NCBI GenBank assembly: GCA_045595725.1
Contig: JAZOAY010000012.1
Coordinates: forward strand, 1 to 14,477
Direction of reading: 5' to 3'
Source of the DNA: SIG575 sp045595725
GTDB taxonomy: Bacteria > Bacillota > Clostridia > Oscillospirales > Acutalibacteraceae
Length of the DNA: 14,477 nt
The notes beneath the pieces are model-generated. The model made no database searches and was not told the origin of the DNA. It saw only the letters and a list, made by a program, of their open reading frames with translations. The position numbers and the translations under genes are program-made. Shown here in pieces: positions 13,435-14,477 of this stretch. Each line of letters starts with the position of its first letter. The stretch's first letter is position 1.

Positions 13435-14298
13435 ATGCAGTTTATTGCTCTTGACCTTGAATGGAACAACGTTTACGGCAAAAAAATTCATGGTTTTTTC
13501 AATGAAATAATAGAGTTTGGTGCAGTAAAGGTTGATGAAAAGGGCGACATTTACGACGAGTTCACCTGTCTTATAAACACGCAGGTAGGAAAAAAACTCC
13601 GTGCCAATACCAAAGAACTTACCCATATTACAAACGATGAAATAAAAACAGGTATTCTTTTTCCCCAGGCCGTTTCAAATTTCAAAAAATGGATTGGCAA
13701 AGAAGAAAGTGTTATTATGACATGGGGTGACGGTGACGTCCGTGTGCTTATTGATAACTGTAAATATTTCGGTTGCGGAGATACAATTCCGTTCCTTGAT
13801 AATTATATGGATCTGCAGAGATATTTTCAGCGTCTCAAAGGTACGTCAAAATCTCAGCAGATAGGACTTTCTGCAGCGGCGGAAATGGTAGGAATAAGTG
13901 ATGACGGTTATTCTCTGCACAGGGCACTTGATGACAGTAAAATTACCGCGAAATGTTTTGCCGCAATAAGAGAAGACACAGTCATTAATGAATATATCAA
14001 AGAGTGTAACGAAGATTTCTATTCAAGAATTATTTTCAAGAACAAAGTTATCAGTTCAATAAAAAATCCTCTTGTTGACAGAAGTCAGCTCAGTTGCACA
14101 TGTGAAGGCTGCGGAAAATCCTGTGTGGCACTTACAAAGTGGAAATATTCAAATCAGTATTTCAGAGCGCAGTATTACTGTGAAAACTGTGACATAAAAT
14201 ATCAGGTCAATGTGAGGTTCAGAAAACTTTACGACAGAACAGAGATACGAAAAATTGTCAGAGTTATTGAGGAAGAAATTCAGGAGGACACAGAATGA
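13435..14298 (+). CDS. DEDDh 3'-5' exonuclease with C-terminal zinc-ribbon-like tail (KapD-like)
   Basis: This 287-aa cytoplasmic protein has an Exonuclease_X-T domain in residues 1-180. The metal-binding acidic residues are D7 and E9 in ALDLEWN, D101 in TWGDGDVR and D167 in the Exo III motif SLHRALDDSKIT, with the general-base H162. The order fits DEDDh exonucleases of the KapD/ERI-1 group, which trim single-stranded RNA or DNA. After a linker, residues 221-252 hold C223-x2-C226 and C249-x2-C252, with further Cys at 221 and 230. This is a likely zinc ribbon not found in the short (about 200-aa) KapD proteins. In B. subtilis KapD was described as an inhibitor of the KinA route into sporulation, suggestive given sigE nearby, but the link is inference. 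AAGGAAG (13420-13426) is 8 nt from the ATG. Confidence 0.85.
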   Translation: MQFIALDLEWNNVYGKKIHGFFNEIIEFGAVKVDEKGDIYDEFTCLINTQVGKKLRANTKELTHITNDEIKTGILFPQAVSNFKKWIGKEESVIMTWGDGDVRVLIDNCKYFGCGDTIPFLDNYMDLQRYFQRLKGTSKSQQIGLSAAAEMVGISDDGYSLHRALDDSKITAKCFAAIREDTVINEYIKECNEDFYSRIIFKNKVISSIKNPLVDRSQLSCTCEGCGKSCVALTKWKYSNQYFRAQYYCENCDIKYQVNVRFRKLYDRTEIRKIVRVIEEEIQEDTE

Positions 14299-14477
14299 GT
14301 TTTAAATTCCGTGAAAACACAGATGAGAAAGTTTACAATTGCCGTGAAAACTGTGAAATGTATCTTTACAGAAATGTAAATGAGGAAGAATACAGAAACT
14401 ATATTGCTGTGCTTGAAGAAAAAGGCTATAAAATCCTCAGCGAAAGCACATTTGCAGGTAACTGTTATACTGCACTC
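14295..14477 (+). CDS. unrecognised protein, N-terminal 61 residues (cut by window end)
   Basis: The ATG overlaps the exonuclease stop in an ATGA arrangement and has AGGAGG (14282-14287) 7 nt upstream, so this is a real, translationally coupled gene. The visible part begins MSFKFRENTDEKVYNCREN and is rich in Glu, Tyr, Asn and Lys, with four Cys (C16, C20, C57 among them) and no membrane segment or signal peptide. A segment reading YIAVLEEKGYKILSE (36-50) looks like a small alpha/beta module. I do not recognise the family. Being coupled to a nuclease hints at a shared expression need but no function. Confidence 0.7.
   Translation, partial: MSFKFRENTDEKVYNCRENCEMYLYRNVNEEEYRNYIAVLEEKGYKILSESTFAGNCYTAL

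Overview
The window reads as chromosomal DNA of a low-GC, endospore-forming member of the Clostridia, most likely an Oscillospiraceae/Ruminococcus-like gut bacterium. The main evidence is an unmistakable spoIIGA-sigE pair, AGGAGGTGAT-type ribosome binding sites, AT-rich codon choice and typical Firmicutes gene families. The genus is a guess from style; no rRNA or other marker is present. All genes run on the plus strand except the first, a partial nitroreductase.

Layout. (1) 1-384 (minus): 5' part of a nitroreductase with a textbook sigma-A promoter, divergent from a class B penicillin-binding protein (481-2082). (2) 2171-3514: a CNNM/CorC (DUF21 + CBS) membrane protein with its own promoter and a strong terminator at 3519-3553. 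(3) 3554-4287: a repeat-rich segment ending in a REP-associated tyrosine transposase (RAYT, HUH family). (4) 4290-8593: a tight run of dut, a ROK sugar kinase, a TRIC/UPF0126 membrane protein, an AGCS sodium:alanine/glycine symporter and a PHP-domain phosphoesterase, closed by a terminator at 8604-8643. (5) 8594-8977: a promoter with the unusually long -35/-10 spacing known from Spo0A-activated promoters, followed by a MITE-like mosaic of hairpins. (6) 8978-10585: spoIIGA and sigE, the protease and pro-sigma factor of the early mother-cell programme. (7) 10671-13412: an MBOAT O-acyltransferase plus a DHHW (AlgX/AlgJ-like) partner, probably acetylating an exported polysaccharide. (8) 13435-14298: a KapD-like DEDDh exonuclease with a C-terminal zinc-ribbon-like tail, overlapping by 4 nt an unrecognised gene cut by the window end.

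The most unusual material is the repeat system. The RAYT coding sequence carries two oppositely oriented copies of a 9-bp-stem hairpin, read in frame as protein, and an identical third copy lies in the leader upstream. The same intergenic segment shares a 26-nt exact inverted match with the repeat mosaic lying between the spoIIG-type promoter and spoIIGA, about 5 kb away. Several hairpins share a GGGG...CCCG frame but have different arm sequences, as if one scaffold carries exchangeable stems. The mosaic sits in the predicted untranslated leader of the sporulation sigma-factor operon, which makes it a candidate regulatory insertion.
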